Below, one piece after another: positions 1 to 52,959 of a DNA stretch of 64,000 bases; the stretch's first letter is position 1; each line of letters starts with the position of its first letter. Under the pieces are notes generated by a model, which did no database searches, was not told the origin of the DNA, and worked only from the letters and a program-made list of their open reading frames with translations. Position numbers and translations under genes: made by a program. The DNA comes from Paguma larvata (lineage: Eukaryota; Chordata; Mammalia; Carnivora; Viverridae): contig CM057843.1 of the NCBI GenBank assembly GCA_030068075.1, positions 39,035,832 through 39,099,831 on the forward strand, written 5' to 3'.

Positions 1-345
1 GAATGTGGCTGTACAGAGGCAGCTGTGGAGTTTCTCTGGGCTGTTGGAACAGTACTATCTAGATTGTGGTGGTGGTTACACAAATCTATACATGCGATGA
101 AATTTCATAAAACTGTACATAAACAAATGAGTGCATGTAAAAGCCGCCGAAATCTAAATAAAGTCTGTGGTTTAGTTTACAGTATTTGCTATTGTCAGTT
201 TCCCAGTTTTGATGATTGTGCTATGGTTATATCAGATGTTGTCATTGAGGGAAGCCTAGATGTAGGGTACATGGGAACTCTGTATTATTTTTCAACTTGT
301 ATGTGAGTCTAAAATTTTTCAGAATAAAGTTTAATAAAACAAAAA
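1..345 (+). repeat. L1 3' UTR fragment (sense) in a CDC27 intron
   Basis: The ggtggttacacaaatctata motif near 70 and the end gggaactctgtattattttt with aataaag near 270-330 resemble L1M-type 3' ends. The 93-codon open frame at 25-306 is within it and is not a gene. Confidence 0.55.
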
Positions 346-392
346 AGTATTAAAATCACTAAAATGTTATATATGTATTACTAGTTATTTTA

Positions 393-663
393 GGAGCACC
401 AGGGTGCCTCAGTTGGTTGAGTGTCTGACTCTTGATTTCACCTCAGGTCACGATCTCACAGTTCATGAGATCGAGCCCCAAATTGGGCTATACAGAGCTT
501 GCTTGCAATTCTCTCTCCCTCCGTCCCTCTCTCCCTCTCTCCCTCTCTCCCTCTCTCCCTCTCTCCCTCTCTCCCTCTCTCCATCTCTCCCTCTCTCTCT
601 CCGCCCATCCCCCTACATACACTCTCTCTCAAAATAAATAAACATTAAAAAAATTTTTTAAAC
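393..663 (+). repeat. SINEC (tRNA-derived SINE), sense
   Basis: The head is diverged (ggagcaccagggtgcctcag). An expanded CCTCTCTC run follows at 518-600, then the aataaataaacattaaaaa tail. Confidence 0.85.
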
Positions 664-690
664 AAGATTAATAAAAGTTTTAAAAGAACA

Positions 691-908
691 GGGGCGCCTG
701 GGTGGCTCAGTCAGTTAAGCATCAGACTTTTGATTTCAGCTCAGGTCAGGATCCTACAGTTTGTGGGATTGAGCCCTGCTTCCAGCTCTGTGCTAACTGT
801 GGAGCTCGCTTGGGATTCTCTATCCCTCTTTCTCTGCCCTTCCCCCACTCATACCGTGTGTGTATGCGCACGCTCTCTCAAATAAATAAACGTTAAAAAA
901 AAAATAAA
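691..908 (+). repeat. SINEC, sense
   Basis: Full-length copy with an intact ggggcgcctgggtggctcag head and an aataaataaacgtt tail. Confidence 0.92.
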
Positions 909-983
909 AGTTTTTAAAGTAGAGTTGAATCAGTCCCTAAGCATGAAGAAGGATTTTTTTCTCCTTCTTTAAAAAGAATGAGG

Positions 984-1141
984 GGGGCGCCTGGGTGTCA
1001 TTCGACTTCAGTTCAGGTCATGATCTCACGGTTCCTGAGTTCAAGCCCTGTGTCAGGCTCTGCGCTAACAGTTCGGAGCCTGTTGTCTCCCTCTCTCTGC
1101 ACCCTCCCTCTCAAAAATAAATAAACATTAAAAATTTTTTT
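984..1141 (+). repeat. SINEC, sense, internally deleted
   Basis: The head gggcgcctgggtgtcattcg has lost the region after the A-box (subtractive deletion). The B-box-like segment and tail remain. Confidence 0.88.
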
Positions 1142-1142
1142 A

Positions 1143-1372
1143 GGGGGCACCTGGGTGGCTCAGTCGGTTGAGCGTCTGACTTCGGCTCAGGTCACGATCT
1201 CGCGGTCTGTGAGTTCAAGCCCAGCGTCGGGCTCTGTGCTGACAGCTCAGAGCCTGGAGCCTGCTTCACATTCTGTGTCTCCCTCTCTCTCTGCCCCTCC
1301 CCTGCTCATGCTCTGTCTCTCTCTCTCAAAAATAAATAAACATTAAAAAAAATTTTTTTTTTTTTTTTTTAA
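1143..1372 (+). repeat. SINEC, sense
   Basis: A full-length copy that directly abuts the previous one. Its poly(A/T)-rich tail extends to about 1372. Confidence 0.92.
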
Positions 1373-1387
1373 AGAATAAGGATGGAG

Positions 1388-1594
1388 AGTGCACCTAGGT
1401 GACACAGATAAGTATCCAACTCTTGATTTAGGCTCAGGTCATGATCTCATGGTTGATGAGTTCAAGCCCCTATTGGGCTCTGTGCTTTCAGTATGGAACC
1501 TGCTCAGAACTCTCTCTCTCTCTCTCTCTCTCCCTGCCCCTTCCCCACTTGTTCTCTCCCTCTCTCCTAAATAAAACAGTATATTAAAAAAATA
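1388..1594 (+). repeat. SINEC, sense, diverged
   Basis: An older copy with a degraded head (gcacctaggtgacacagat) and a long TC run at 1511-1532. Confidence 0.85.
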
Positions 1595-1633
1595 AGGATA
1601 GGTTATTTTTATTCATTATAAATATTAAAGGTT

Positions 1634-1863
1634 AGAGGCACCTGGGTGGCTCAGTTGGTTAAGCGTCCGACTTCGGCTCAGGTCATGATCTCATGGTCTG
1701 TGAGTTCGAGCCCTGCATTGGGCTCTGGGGCTGACGGCTCAGAGCCTGGAGCCTACTTCGGATTCTGTGCCTCCCTCTCTCTCTGCCCTTCCCCTGCTCA
1801 TACTCGGTCTCTATGTCTCTCAAAGATAAATAAATGTTAAAAAAATTTAAAAAAAAAATTAAA
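1634..1863 (+). repeat. SINEC, sense
   Basis: Full-length copy, sixth in a head-to-tail cluster covering most of 393-1863. Confidence 0.92.
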
Positions 1864-2792
1864 GGTTAAATATCCAGTGGGGGAAATCTCTGCTCCAAAA
1901 ACTAGCTTTTCATTTCAGCCGTCATTTGCCTGTCTTACGACCAAAATTGCACCCAGTAATCTAGATACATACCTGTTGTGGTTTTGTAGCTGTAACTTGT
2001 TAGGATATCTTTTTTAACTCCAGTATTTTGATAGACAGCTTGTTGCTCTCTTTGTCTAGAAAAGCTCATGAGACTTCGTTTAGGACACAACAGGTAATAA
2101 GTCTGGTTCTTAGATTAACCTGTTTCTTCCCAGTACCATCTAATAATTTTTTCACCCCAATTCTTTGGAACATCTTTTTCATTAAGAGCTAACACTTCGG
2201 GGGTACCTGGCTGGCTCAGTTGGTAGAGCACGCAACTCTTGATCTCAGGGTTGTGAGTTCGAGCCCTCCATTGGGTATAGAGATTACTTCAAAATAAAAC
2301 CTTAAAAAAAATTCTTTTAAAAGCTGCCACTTCCACTTCATTAGAAAATCTGATCATTTAAATTTACTATATTTAAAGCATTTAAGTCACTTTCAAAATT
2401 ACCATTGGGATATTACATTAAAAATTAAGCATAAGACTGAAATATTTGGATATTATCTATATCTCCTTCAGTAATTCTAGATTCCGACAGGAAATTAAAA
2501 GCAATTCTCATACTCAAGAAGGCAATGATAATTGATTTTGCTAACATTCCATTCAATTCAGGTTCTGCTTGCTTTCACCAGACTTTTGACTCAAACTGCC
2601 CTAAATAATAGATAAGAGAATGGTAAGAAGGGAAAATTGGTAGTTGAGGGAAGTGTCAAGAAGAATATTCTTAGAACTTACATATGTATGTACAAATACA
2701 TATATAATAGTTAGCCTAATTTTTTGTACCAAAATTTATTTATGATGTTTTGGGTTGTGTGGCTTGTCTAATCTATTTGTTTGTCTTTACAG
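1864..2792. other. CDC27 intron, mostly unique sequence with a short SINE
   Basis: A short sense SINEC of the older gggtgtagagatta-tailed type occupies about 2199-2320 (ggctggctcagttggtagag). The rest is AT-rich intron in which I see no further feature. Confidence 0.7.
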
Positions 2793-43580
<40,788 letters not shown>

Positions 43581-45149
43581 ATCAAGTTGTTGAAGATATG
43601 TAACAGCTGTGCCATCTGTATTTTTATAGTAAGGCACAGCAAAAGAGTGAAAAATTAAGTTTTACATTCCACAAAAGTCTAGGGCAGTGTTTCTCAATTT
43701 TTTTTTTAACATACACCCTCTTCTAATACATATTCTTTTTTTTCTTAACTCACATCCTTTTTTAGTATTTGAAATTTCAAATTAAATACTGTGACAAAAA
43801 TGCGGTAATTTTTAGAATATATATATTTTTTTTTCAAACAACAGAAGCCCTTGGCCAGCAGCTGCTACTTGGCAAATCACCTGCTTGTTCTTTCAGTCTA
43901 TGACTTCTGAAATTTACTTCGAAGGGACACGAGTCTTTTTTCTTCCATTCAGGATCTACTTTAAAAATCAAGAAAGAAAATTCTAGAGAAGTAGAACATA
44001 GAAACTATAAATTTCACTCTGGTCGGATTATCTTGGATAAAATGTAGAGAGCCGAATGGTTTTGTTCAGACTGGAGAGGGGGTACCAATAGAGAAAACAC
44101 GTGAAGCGGGACCGGGTAGGACCTGCCACTTCCTGTCAGCTGGACAGGGATCACCGGAAGTGTAGGCAGGAAGCAGTCTTTGACTTGTTTAGCTGCTCAT
44201 TAATGCTTCAGTGTAGGTTTTATTTTTCCTCCTAAGTGCAAACTTTAATGAAAGCTTGCCATACACACTGTGTTATTTGATCTGTATATGGTATTTTCAG
44301 TCTTCGATCCTATAAAGTAGGTATGACTCCAGTTTACTAAAGAGAAAACATTCAGCTATTAGATGATAGAGCTGGGCACGTCGGCATTAGCAGATGGACT
44401 TCCTCTGGAAGTTTCAAATCATGTCTAATTTTGACTGGGTGTCCTCTCTAGCATTTTTAAATCATCTACTAAAGAGTATCCTAACAGTTCGGGGTTTACA
44501 GAGGAAATTTTAGTATTTAGATGCTAAATCTATCGTGTGCGTAGTCCTTGGATGGCGCTTTGATCTGTATCCTGCCTCTCTGTTTTTCCTCTCTGAAATT
44601 AAAAGCGTGTTATCCCTCCTTGAATGACTAGAATTTGCTTTAAACTAGAAAAAACATTTTAAAAACTTTTTTTATTACCAATTTCCCCTCCCCATCACAA
44701 GCATTCTTTTTATACTTGAGATCCTCGAAATAGAATTTTCAATTTGGGGCTAAAAGCTATAGTTGAGAAAATTCAAGGTCTTGAAGATGGATAGTGCTTC
44801 CCTGGAGTTTGAATGAGAAAGGGAGTAACACTGGAAGCTTAGAAGAACAATGAAGTAGAAATAAGGTTTCTAATCATGTATTTTTAAAAAGCACTAAGCT
44901 GATAACTAGGAAATACGGATTTTGCCTCTCAGTAGCTCCGTGACTCTGAGTGATTCACACTTAAACCTTTTTCTGATCAATACAAAGATCAGATCTACCT
45001 CAGCTCACAGAGGACCGGGGCATCAGATGTGTGAAGTCACCATGGAAGCGCTTGGTTCCTCTGTACGATACACAGTGACCATAATAGGGGAGAGATGACG
45101 GTATGGGAAATTGATTGGGTTGATCCCACGACATGATCTTACGAGACAA
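43581..45149. other. Intergenic DNA downstream of CDC27
   Basis: No gene seen. A possible, very degraded antisense MIR lies near 44275-44400. The rest is unique AT-rich sequence. Confidence 0.45.
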
Positions 45150-45164
45150 GTTCAATGTAAAACT

Positions 45165-45443
45165 GGAAACTTTGAGTCTAGGATGGGGATTGTCTGTGGC
45201 CTACAGGCCAAGTTGGCCCATTGCCCGTTTCATTTTATTGGAACTATAGCTATAGCCATTTGTTTACATGGCTGTTTTCCGGCTTCAGTGACAGGGTTGA
45301 ATAGTTGCACAGAGTCTATATGGCCAGCAAAGCATTAATATTTACTATCTGTATTTGTGTATATATATATATATATAAACAAATATACGTGTGTAGATTA
45401 TACTGTATATATAACCTGATATTCGATACTTTGCAACCCCTGA
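45165..45443. mobile_element. hAT-like nonautonomous DNA transposon relic
   Basis: The segments ggcctacaggccaagttggc, ttattggaactatagctata, tatggccagcaaagc and tttactatctg, ending tttgcaacccctg, resemble an old hAT MITE. A TA-rich microsatellite (45357-45420) has grown inside it. Confidence 0.5.
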
Positions 45444-45598
45444 TCTAGAACTTCTAGCTGTTATTGGCATAACCATCTGTAAATCACTCAAGTAGCCTGT
45501 TTCTGTGGTACTAGATTCTTCTCAATGTTTTGTGAGTTAAATCACTGGACAAGGAGCTACACATGAAAAATTCATCAGTTCTTAGTTTTGCTTTATTT

Positions 45599-45767
45599 TA
45601 GTTTTTTTAAGTTTATTTCTTTTGAGAGGGAGAGAGAGAATCCCAACTAGGCTCCATGCTGTCAGCACAGAGCCCCATGCAGGGCTCGAACTCACAAACC
45701 ATGAAATCATGACCTGAGCCAAAATGAAGAGTCAGATGCTCAACTGACTGAGCCACCCAGCTGCCCC
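45599..45767 (-). repeat. SINEC, antisense, with 12-bp target duplication
   Basis: agttcttagttt lies at 45577-45588 and 45768-45779. It is the first SINEC after the 5.6-kb SINE-free interval that spans the CDC27 3' UTR. Confidence 0.92.
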
Positions 45768-45939
45768 AGTTCTTAGTTTCTTAATAATAAGACTTGGTTG
45801 GGTAAAGGGATTTCTCCGTATGTAATGGCACTTCTTAAATCTATTGCCGGTTTGTAGCATTTATACCAATGCTACATCTGTGCCCATAATCATTTGAATA
45901 TATTGAATAACACTAGCATTTAGTTGCTTTTTATTTAGC

Positions 45940-46080
45940 ATGTATGGATCACTTTGAAATGAGAATAATCTCACTTCATCTGTACAATCCTAAAAGGTAA
46001 CGCACGTTATCTGTTTGATACAAGAGCAAACCAACAAGCTTCAAGAAGCCAGAACATTTGCAAAAAGTGGAAACTCCCAG
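45940..46080 (-). repeat. Possible MIR, antisense, degraded
   Basis: ctcacttcatctgtacaatc followed by gcacgttatctgtttgatac loosely fits reversed MIR. Confidence 0.35.
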
Positions 46081-47428
46081 GAACAACACGGCGGATTTCT
46101 GCTTACATATTACTGGCCAGGATTGGGTCACAGAATTCTCCCTGGCTGCAGGGGGTGCTGGTAAATTTAGAATCCAGTAAAAGGGAAGGGGTTTGCCCTG
46201 ACTGGTTTAGATAAATCATGATTTACCTCCTGGGGTTGTACACAAAGAGACTTTGTTGGCAAAGAAGGGAGAATGGCTGTTGCCCTGACAGCCGAGAGCA
46301 CCCCCCACGCTGCCGCAAAGGGATTCCTGCTCTTTGGCCATTGGTCTTGTATTCAACTTACGGAACTTTCTTACCTGAGAGTTTGTAGCGTTTCTCTTTA
46401 AGATTTTACTGTCTTCAAATAATGATGTTCATTCCTCTTTAATCCTTTTATAACCTACCTCATTTCTTTTTTTCACCACTATAACCAGGATCACCAATCT
46501 TATATTGAGCAACAGCACCCATAATAGCAAGCGCTCGCTGTCTGGCTCCCAATGTTAAAGACAGTGCTTTTTAATTTTCTCAGACTTTCAACCCTGTGAT
46601 TATAAGCTCAAACCACTTTTATGGACTATGTCCCCTTTGCTAATCTCATTGTCAATCCTAACACTCCACTCCCACTTCAACTACCATTTGTAACCACTGC
46701 TACTCAATTAAGGTAGCCTTTCCATTGCTAGTTTTCAATGGTTTTCATCATGACGAAGTCCTGAAATGTATCTGTCAAGCATGTCGAGACTTCCGGGGTT
46801 GGAAAGCAATGGCAGTAGCCTGATGACGAATCTGCCCCTCACTCTGTCAAAAACAACTGTCAAATCAAGCAGAACAAAGAAAAACTACACAGAGTTCATG
46901 CCTTCATTACTAGAAGACTATAACTTCAAATTTCCTGTAAGTAGGGGGGGAAGTCCCAGTAGGGGATCCCGCCACCACCATCATGAGGAAGGAGGTTAAA
47001 TCACCTCACGGGACACAGCAGAGGGAGTAGTGGACTTAGGAAGCACAGACAGAATCTACAGGGGGGAAAGGAAACCGCAAAATACCACAGTTTGGCACTT
47101 GGTAGATCACAGTCCTTGCTTTAGGGAAAGGTTTGAAAATGTGTGCGGCCAGGAGCAGCGGCCTCCTAGAAGCCGTGTTTCTGGGGGTGAATCTGGAGTG
47201 AACAGGCAATGAATGAAGGGGGAAATGTAAGACCGACAGAAAAGAGAGAGAAGGCCCGTCAACCTTTCTTGCAAAATTCTTAAACGGCACGAAAGAGGGT
47301 GGGACTGACAGGTAAGGGCTCTGAAACTGAGAATTCTGTCCATGAGATTGTTTGGAATAGGGTACAGCCATCCACGTCCTACAAAACTGTTGCGGAAAGT
47401 CAGAAAATGTAAGTGAAAGCCTTTCTGG
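46081..47428. other. Intergenic DNA, no recognised feature
   Basis: Several overlapping short open frames on both strands near 47030-47371 show no protein-like signal I recognise. Base composition is mixed. Confidence 0.4.
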
Positions 47429-47639
47429 GGGCCCCTGGGGGGTTCAGTCGGTTGAGCATCCGACTTTGGGTCAGGTCCTGATCTCCCGGTTCATGAGTTC
47501 CAGCCCCGCTTCAGGCTCTGCTGACGGCTCAGAGCCTACAGCCTGTTTCAGAGTCTTTGTCTCCCCCTCTCACTGCCCCTACCCCGCTCTCACTCCATCT
47601 CTCTCTTAAAAATAAATAAATGTTAAAAAAAAAAAAAAA
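47429..47639 (+). repeat. SINEC, sense
   Basis: Head gggcccctggggggttcagt. Tail aataaataaatgtt followed by an A run. Confidence 0.9.
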
Positions 47640-47666
47640 CATGAACAATTAAAAGGGTCTGCAAAG

Positions 47667-47870
47667 GGGCGCCTGGGTGGCTCCATCAGTTTAGCAACCA
47701 ACTCTGGATTTCAGCTCAGGTCATGATCTCAGAGTTCGTGGGTTCAAGCCCCTGTCAGCACAGAACCTGCTTGGGATTTTCTCTCCCTCTTTCTCTGCCC
47801 CTCCCCCATGCATGCTCACACACACTCTCTCTCTCAAAATAAACTTAAAAATAAAAATTAGTAATAAAAG
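47667..47870 (+). repeat. SINEC, sense
   Basis: Head ggggcgcctgggtggctcca. Part of the middle is lost (ttcaagcccctgtcagcaca). Confidence 0.9.
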
Positions 47871-48124
47871 CATCTGAGAAAGTGAAAAGCCGCCCTAAAT
47901 CAGGAGAAAAAAACACAACAAATGAACAAAAATGATGAATTTGACTACACTGAAAACATCTTGCATGCCAAAACAAGGTACAAATGACAAACTGGGAAGA
48001 AATACTTGCTCATATATCACCAATAAAGGGCTAATACTCCTAATGTAGAAAACATTTGAGAGAGGACATGAACGGACAATTCCCAAAAAGATTTAAAAGT
48101 GGCTATTAACTATGTAAAGTTGTT

Positions 48125-48337
48125 TGTTTCCAGTCAATATGAGGAACGCTACATCCGTGGAGCATGACTTGATCTTAGGGTCCTGAGTTTGAGCCCCACA
48201 TTGGGTGCAGAGTTTAAAAAAAAAAAGAATGCCTACGCTGAGATGCAGAATCACTATGTTGTACACCTGAAGCTAATAGAATCCTGTGCGTGTCTGCCAT
48301 ACTCAAATAAAAATTAAAAAAAAAAATACCTTAAAAA
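48125..48337 (+). repeat. Composite insert: SINEC fragment plus L1 3' end
   Basis: A SINE piece (gtcctgagtttgagccccac, about 48160-48222) precedes an L1 tail (ttgtacacctgaagctaata) with an A-rich end. The host L1 resumes at about 48338. Confidence 0.5.
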
Positions 48338-48484
48338 CCTACATTGAGGTACATTTCTCATCCAACAGTTGGGCAAAAATTCAGAACTTGACGATAAACT
48401 TCATTGGCCAAGCTGTGGGAAAACGTACTCTCCTACACCAATGATAGGAATGCAAAATGACAACTCTCAAGAAGAGGAAATTGG

Positions 48485-48705
48485 GGGCGCCTGGGTGGCT
48501 CAGTCGGTAAAGCGGCCGACTTCGGCTCAGGTCATGATCTCACGGTCTGTGAGTTCGAGCCCCGCGTCAGGCTCTGTGCTGATGGCTCAGAGCCTGGAGC
48601 CTGCTTTGGATTCTGTGTCTCCCTCTCTCTCTGCCCTTCCCCTGCTCACACTCTGTCTCTATGTCTCTCAAAAATAAATTTTAAAAAGTTAAAAAAAATT
48701 TAAAA
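48485..48705 (+). repeat. SINEC, sense, perfect 13-bp target duplication, inside L1
   Basis: aagaggaaattgg lies at 48472-48484 and 48706-48718. The head ggggcgcctgggtggctcag overlaps the last two G of the left repeat. Confidence 0.95.
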
Positions 48706-48932
48706 AAGAGGAAATTGGCAATCTGCAACAAAGTTCATGTACATCTCAACCCAGCGATCCTACCTCTAGGAACTTATCCTGAAGATACACCTCAAAAAAA
48801 AATGCATGATTTTAGTCATCACAGGGTTATTTTAATTGCAAAATACCGGGAACTCTAAAAGCCCAAGTGCAGCAGACTGGTTGGATGAACCGGGAGGCAG
48901 TGGAGTACTACGCAGCTGTACAAAAAGAATGA

Positions 48933-49318
48933 TGGCAGGAGCCGCCTTTCTGGCTCTCTCCGCCCCTGGGGTAGCAGAAGCAGCTGGGAGAGTTTCCACA
49001 CTCACCAAATGTTCCAGGAATGCGGCTACCGCAGAAATTGAGAGAAGACTGCTTTGCCGTGTTTGAAACTTTACCAAGGAAGCGGCTTGTTTGGGAGAAT
49101 GAGGTCACTTGTAGCAATGCTGCCTGCCCGTGGTATTTGAATGAGCAGCACACACCTTCGTCACTCTGCTTTTGAATTTCCACATGCAACTACATAACAG
49201 AGCCGTTCCGAGTCTCCTTTTAACTGCCTTACAATCCGAAACTCATAACATCATCAGAGAGACAGGAATACAAAGATCTAGTTACATTGCATTAAACGGG
49301 TTCTAAAAAAAAAAAAAG
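48933..49318 (+). mobile_element. Unidentified poly(A)-tailed retrocopy inserted in L1
   Basis: The L1 sequence breaks off after acaaaaagaatga and resumes with aagaatgagaaagatccc. Between the two copies of aagaatga (48925-48932 and 49319-49326) sit about 385 bp unrelated to L1, ending in a run of A. A short frame runs from an ATG at 49020 for about 50 codons to a TGA near 49175. I do not recognise the source RNA. It could be a processed pseudogene of a short mRNA or a noncoding RNA. Confidence 0.55.
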
Positions 49319-49730
49319 AAGAATGAGAAAGATCCCTATGAACTGTTATGGAAGGATTTTCAGATGTTATTAAGTGAAAGTACAGTGCAAAAGACCGTGT
49401 TACTTTTCATGTAAGAAAAAAAGGGAAATAAAAATATACGTCTGTCTGCTTGTCTTCACAAAAGGAAGCACTTCAGAGGACAAACCAGAAAATAGTGAAA
49501 AGTGGGTCACCCACGAGGGGTGAGGAGGAGTGTCCTGGAAGAGATTCGGGGAGAGCGAATATTTTTGTAATATTTTCACTTTGAGAGCATAATAATTTGT
49601 TATACATTCGAAAAACAAGAATGGAAGGAGGGAACTAAAATTGAAATAAAGAACCTGATTATGTTTCTAATGAATACCATGACTAGCCTGAGACAGGGAG
49701 GGGAGAGAAGCACTAAGAAGGATTAATCTG

Positions 49731-49978
49731 GGGCGCCTGGGTGGCTCAGTCGGTTAAGTGTCCGACTTCGGCTCAGGTCATGATCTCGAAGTTTGTGAGT
49801 TCAAGCCCCGCGTCGGGCTCTATGCTGACGGCTCAGAGCCTGGAACCTGTGCTTCAGATTCTGTGTCTCCCTCTCTCTCTGCCCTTCCCATGCTTGTGCT
49901 CTGTCTCTCTGTCTCTAGAAAATAAATAAACATTGAAAAATTTAAAAAATTAAAAAAAGAAGAAAATTTTTAAAAAAA
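49731..49978 (+). repeat. SINEC, sense
   Basis: Near-consensus, with an extended impure A tail. ggattaatc and gaattaatc flank it. Confidence 0.92.
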
Positions 49979-50779
49979 GAATTAATCAAAGTAACTCGTG
50001 AACACAGTATTGGGCTGTGTATTTGTCAGGTCTTGGGGAGGGAGGGGCGAGAGAGTAGGGATAGAGGGAAGAAGTCAAACAAATTTTGAACTCTTTAGTG
50101 GATGTGCTCAGTAGTATGGGCCAAGCGACTGGGAAACTCTTAAATACATTACAGGATTGGACAAATGAATAAACACATTGATATCATCAGGGATCAGAGT
50201 TCTCACGGGGGAAGAAGGTATGTGTAAATCTGGAGAGGAAGCAAGCAAGAAACAGCCCTGTGGGGATTAACTGGGATCGAAATTATTGTTTTGAACTCAC
50301 GGTTTCTAAAGTATGTATATGTATGTGTATACGCACATGCATTTGTTATGTATACGTGTATTGTGGGGGGGGGGTGTAGGTATGTGTATTTGTGTATGTA
50401 CGTGCATATATTTTCAGCTCTGTCCACTGAAAGGGCCAGGAAGCCCTGGCCTGTATCCCTGTAGCAATGAGCACACTTAGTGCCCAAATCTTGGTCTCAA
50501 ACTGAAAGAACTCAGAGAAATGGCTGATTCTAGAGTTAGGACAGGAAAAGGACACATCTTGCTAAGCCAGCAAGTAAGAAAGAGCTAAGAAATACAACAA
50601 AACAAAAACAAAAAATGATGGAGTTGTGTCACAAGGAGACAGGAACCAACTTGAAGGGACTCCCACCGGCCAAACTTGAGACGTTTGATCCTCCAAATAA
50701 ATACAATTGAAATGAATAAATGAATTATCAACCATTTGGAGAAAAATAAGGATTAATGAGCCCATGCCAATAATTAAGA
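49979..50779. other. Intergenic DNA with a TG/TA microsatellite
   Basis: An imperfect gtatgtat/gtatacg repeat with a G run lies at about 50312-50412. I see no gene. Confidence 0.5.
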
Positions 50780-51154
<375 letters not shown>

Positions 51155-51352
51155 GGTGGCTGGATGGCTCAGTCGGCTGAGGATCCAACTTCAGCTCAGG
51201 GCATAATCTCACAGTTTATGAGTTCAAGACCTACATCGGGCTCTCTGTTGTCAGTGGGGAACTCGCTTCAGATCACCTGACCCCCTCTCCCTCTGCACCT
51301 CCCCCATTCATGCTCTTTCTCTCTCAAAAATGAATAAACATTATAAAAGAAA
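51155..51352 (+). repeat. SINEC, sense, head truncated
   Basis: It starts at ggtggctggatggctcagtc, directly after the purine tract. Confidence 0.88.
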
Positions 51353-51394
51353 GGGGAGGGGGAGAAAAAGAAAGGAAAGAGAGAAGAAAAGGAA

Positions 51395-51745
51395 GGTGCT
51401 CAGGCTACTGTAACAAAAACACCATAGACCAGATGATTCAGACAACATTCTCACAGTTCTGAAGGCTATGAAGTTCAAGATCAAGGTGCCAAAAGGTTCG
51501 GTATCTGACGAGGGCCTGCTTCCTCGTTCATATATGGTGGCTGTCTAGCTATGTCCTCACATGGCTAAAGGAGTAAGAGCGCCCTCTGGGACCTCTTTCA
51601 TCATGGCACTAATCCCCTTCATGAGGTCTCCACCCTCCTGACCTAATTGCCTCCCAGGGCAAACCGACTCCTCAAACCATTACATTGGGGAGTTGGGATT
51701 TCAACCTATGAATTTGGGGAGGACATAAGCATTCAATCCATTGCG
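51395..51745 (-). repeat. MaLR LTR (MST/MLT1-type), antisense
   Basis: The + strand reads ggctactgtaacaaaaacac, ttctcacagttctgaaggct, atgtcctcacatggctaaag, gacctaattgcctcccaggg and gggatttcaacctatgaatt, a reversed MaLR LTR. Confidence 0.75.
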
Positions 51746-52170
51746 TTCTTCTTCTGCCCCCCTCCCAAATTTATGCCCTTCTGACATGCAAACTACATGA
51801 AAGGCATCCCAACAGCTCAAAAGTCTTATCTTATTCCCATATCAACTCCAAAGTCTAAAATCCAAAGTCTCATCTAAATATCATCTAAATCAGATACGGA
51901 GGGGAGAGTTCATCCTGAGGCAAATTCCTCTCCAGTTAGGAACCTGTTAAACCAAACAAGTGCTTCCAAAATACAATCATAAGAGAGGAATAGGATAGAC
52001 AGAAGTCCAAAACCTAAGGAGGCAAATCTCATTCACCATTAAGGTTTGAGGACAATTCTTGCGGCTCAATGCTCTGCCGTCAGACCCACTGGTGGCAATG
52101 CCGGTGGCTACGGAGCATGTGCTGGTGTCGTCCTGTGACAATGCCAGTGGCGATCGAGGGAGGCAAGAAC
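51746..52170 (-). repeat. Probable MaLR internal sequence, antisense, decayed
   Basis: It adjoins the LTR and begins ttctgcccccctcccaaatt, with aaaatccaaagtctcatcta, as in MaLR internal regions read backwards. No coding capacity. The right limit is uncertain. Confidence 0.45.
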
Positions 52171-52484
52171 CATCCATGGATGATAAATCTAGAGGGGGCT
52201 TTTGATTATAAGTACTGTATTTGCATGGTTTTACATTGTCCCTCTCTGCCCCCCACCCCCGCCCAGCTTATTAACTGCAAAGGGACCAGAAGAATCAGCA
52301 GTGGAGAAATTGGATAGCTCCTCATCTGGCTAGTCGAACCTGTATCCGACGAAGGACAGCTAGATAATGTGTGTCTCCAGGTGTAATATCCTGAAAGAGA
52401 CACGACATCACCTCCACAGTGTTCGGGCCAAGACTGCGTAACCTTAATTTAAACAAAGGAAACACTGGACAAAATGCAAAATAA

Positions 52485-52635
52485 GGCATATGCTATTTTA
52501 GAAAACATTTTTTGGGGAACCTCCATACTGTTTTCCAGAATGGCTGCACTAGTTTGCATTCCCACCATCAGTGCAAGAGGATTCGCCTTTGTCCACATCC
52601 TCGCCAACACTTCTTGTTTCTTGTGTTGTTGATTT
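52485..52635 (-). repeat. L1 3' UTR fragment, antisense
   Basis: ggaacctccatactgttttc and cacatcctcgccaacacttc are reversed, fairly young L1 3' UTR motifs. Confidence 0.75.
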
Positions 52636-52651
52636 AAAAAAACAAAACAGA

Positions 52652-52872
52652 GGGGCACCTGGGGGGCTCAGTTGGTTAAGCATCCGACTTCAGCTCAGGT
52701 CATGAACTCTCTGTCGTAAGCTCAAGCCCCGCATCAGGCTCTGTGCTGATAGCTTGGAGCCTGGAACCTGCTTTAGATTCTGGGTCTCCCTCTCTCTCTG
52801 CCCCTCCCCTGCTCATGCTCTGTCTCTCTCAAAAATAAAGAAATGTTAAAAAAATAAATTAAAAAAAAAACA
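52652..52872 (+). repeat. SINEC, sense
   Basis: Full length, head ggggcacctggggggctcag, placed just after the L1 fragment. Confidence 0.92.
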
Positions 52873-52959
52873 ATAAAGCAGTAGGGGTAGGGGAAGACAT
52901 TCTTCAAGAATGTTAATGTTATAAAAGATGTCTGTGGAAATGTTCCAAGTTAGAGGACA

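Larger units (their letters stand above)
47885..49625 (+). repeat. L1 3' region, sense, broken by three insertions
   Basis: Landmarks in order: atgacaaactgggaagaaat, gggctaatactcctaatgta, ggacatgaacggacaattcc, ggccaagctgtgggaaaacg, acccagcgatcctacctcta, acgcagctgtacaaaaagaa, agatgttattaagtgaaagt. They are the end of ORF2 and the 3' UTR of an old L1. It is split by a composite piece (about 48125-48337), a SINE (48485-48705) and a poly(A) retrocopy (48933-49318). No intact frame. Confidence 0.7.

Noticed and set aside
25..306. 93-codon frame at the window start
   Set aside because: It lies in an L1 3' UTR relic within a CDC27 intron.
1155..1346. Recurrent small proteins beginning MAQSVKxPTSAQVMIS, found here and at about 20 other places on both strands
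   Set aside because: They are translations of the SINEC consensus, not genes.
393..1863. Regularly spaced similar repeats that might suggest a CRISPR-like or tandem array
   Set aside because: The units are separate SINE insertions of about 200 bp, each with its own tail. The genome is mammalian.
2199..2280. tRNA-like sequence with A- and B-box motifs
   Set aside because: It is a SINE head. The cloverleaf is not intact and it continues into SINE-specific sequence.
47030..47371. Overlapping frames on both strands, up to 111 codons
   Set aside because: There are no splice signals, recognisable motifs or supporting context. They are probably chance.
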